Below are positions 63,511 through 64,000 of a stretch of 64,000 nucleotides of DNA, in pieces (position 1 is the stretch's first letter; each line of letters starts with the position of its first letter). The position numbers and the translations under genes are program-made. Under the pieces are notes generated by a model, which was given only the letters and a program-made list of their open reading frames with translations, was not told where the DNA came from and made no database searches. The stretch comes from CAZSNH01 sp052388455 (GTDB lineage: Bacteria > Pseudomonadota > Alphaproteobacteria > Rhizobiales > Hyphomicrobiaceae), in NCBI GenBank assembly GCA_052388455.1, contig JBQTIA010000063.1, forward strand, positions 1 through 64,000. Reading direction: 5' to 3'.

Positions 63511-63564
63511 TAGGGATTAGGGATAAGGATTAGGGATTAGGGATTAGGGATTAGGGATTAGGGA
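63511..63564. repeat. TAGGGAT tandem repeat, about 8 copies
   Basis: Seven-base units TAGGGAT run head to tail with one 6-base variant (AAGGAT at 63525-63530). The last units (63552-63570) also pair with CCATTCCCTAGTCCCT at 63593-63608, so repeat and hairpin overlap. The right arm covers the TAG stop (63600-63602) of the DUF2232 gene on the minus strand. The array lies 22 bases upstream of rplI. Confidence 0.8.
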
Positions 63565-63599
63565 CAATGGAATGCGGAGTGATCGCCTTGGACCATTCC

Positions 63600-64000
63600 C
63601 TAGTCCCTCTCTTTCCTGCGCAACGGCCAGACCGCATCGGCAAGGCCGATGAGGGCGATTGCGAGCAGGGTGGGGTTGACGAACAGCAGCGCGAGATAGA
63701 GCGCCCACAGCGCGAATGGGCGCCAGGAGGCCCCGCGCGTCGCATGGTGGATGATCGCGAGGCCGAGCAGCAGGTAGGCGAGGAACAGGGCGCCGGACAT
63801 GGCGCTGCCGGCCATGCCCGGCAATCCGCCGAGGAAGCCCAGTCCCGTTGCCGCCGCGAAGGCGAGCGGCGTGCCGCGCGGGAAGGTGATCTGCGTGAGG
63901 TCCGGCCAGTCGCGCGTCAGCTGGCCCGAGGCGCGCGTCACGCGGCCGGCGAGCCACAGATTGAGCAGCAGGGCGCCCATGATCGCGATGGCGCTCATTG
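63600..64000 (-). CDS. DUF2232 membrane protein, 5' end outside the window
   Basis: The C-terminal ~133 residues are seen; the frame stays open to the edge. At least three membrane helices are visible (ATGLGFLGGLPGMAGSAM, FLAYLLLGLAIIHHA, FALWALYLALLFVN). In alphaproteobacteria a DUF2232 protein of about 300 residues sits between rpsR and rplI, which matches this position. The stop is TAG, embedded in the repeat palindrome. Confidence 0.85.
   Translation of the reverse strand, partial: MSAIAIMGALLLNLWLAGRVTRASGQLTRDWPDLTQITFPRGTPLAFAAATGLGFLGGLPGMAGSAMSGALFLAYLLLGLAIIHHATRGASWRPFALWALYLALLFVNPTLLAIALIGLADAVWPLRRKERD

Noticed and set aside
63511..63564. Telomere-like repeat or CRISPR array
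   Set aside because: The 7-base units have no spacers and lie inside a ribosomal-protein operon; it is a simple tandem repeat.

Overview
The window looks like a chromosomal segment of a GC-rich alphaproteobacterium, most likely Hyphomicrobiales (Rhizobiales). Four things point there: the order DUF2232-rplI-dnaB-alr-radA-cvpA-purF at the right end, the DUF1285, DUF1489 and DUF4159 families, a MoxR/DUF58/DUF4159 cluster, and bacterial homologues of the mitochondrial complex I assembly factors NDUFAF3, NDUFAF6 and NDUFAF7. I see no tRNA, rRNA, CRISPR array, intact insertion sequence or prophage. Genes are dense on both strands; only 7204-7582 exceeds 300 bases without a gene, and it is largely filled by a MITE-like element.

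Layout. 1-120: paired REP hairpins (REPIN-like). 217-7203 (minus): MoxR ATPase, DUF58 protein, DUF4159/BatA-like protein and a VWA membrane protein. 7583-10037 (plus): DUF1285, ada, alkB (alkylation repair). 10201-18964 (plus): extensin-like protein, guaB, MAPEG protein, RsmB-type methyltransferase, a methyltransferase/ATP-grasp fusion, an alpha/beta hydrolase and TspO. 19045-24268: Aat-like transferase, guaA, DUF2147, and Mth938-like plus squalene/phytoene-synthase-like (NDUFAF3/NDUFAF6) genes. 24326-31067: SGNH hydrolase, thrS, a degenerate BrnT-type toxin with its HTH partner, and a SYLF protein.

31288-41247 (minus) is the most coherent system. A guanidine-I (ykkC) riboswitch leads into an ABC importer (binding protein, permease, ATPase), two DUF1989 proteins (carboxyguanidine deiminase type), a biotin-dependent urea/guanidine carboxylase and allophanate hydrolase. 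This is a complete route from external guanidine to ammonia and CO2, with the RNA sensor in place.

41401-56193: PDZ/Sel1 protein, a secreted protein of unknown function, a periplasmic trypsin-like protease joined through one membrane helix to two FHA domains, prs, a lipoprotein with a duplicated domain, pgeF, a MidA/NDUFAF7 methyltransferase, methylcrotonyl-CoA carboxylase subunits and DUF1489. 56215-64000 (minus): purF (interrupted by an in-frame TAG close to the glutaminase/PRTase boundary), cvpA, radA, alr, dnaB, rplI and a truncated DUF2232 gene.

Purine supply is unusually concentrated here (prs, purF, guaB, guaA), but these genes are not one operon. Items most worth a second look: the guanidine operon, the purF nonsense codon, the protease-FHA receptor-like protein, the methyltransferase/ATP-grasp fusion, the 166-bp MITE with a solitary end 37 kb away, and two simple-sequence palindromes that overlap the stop codons of minus-strand genes.
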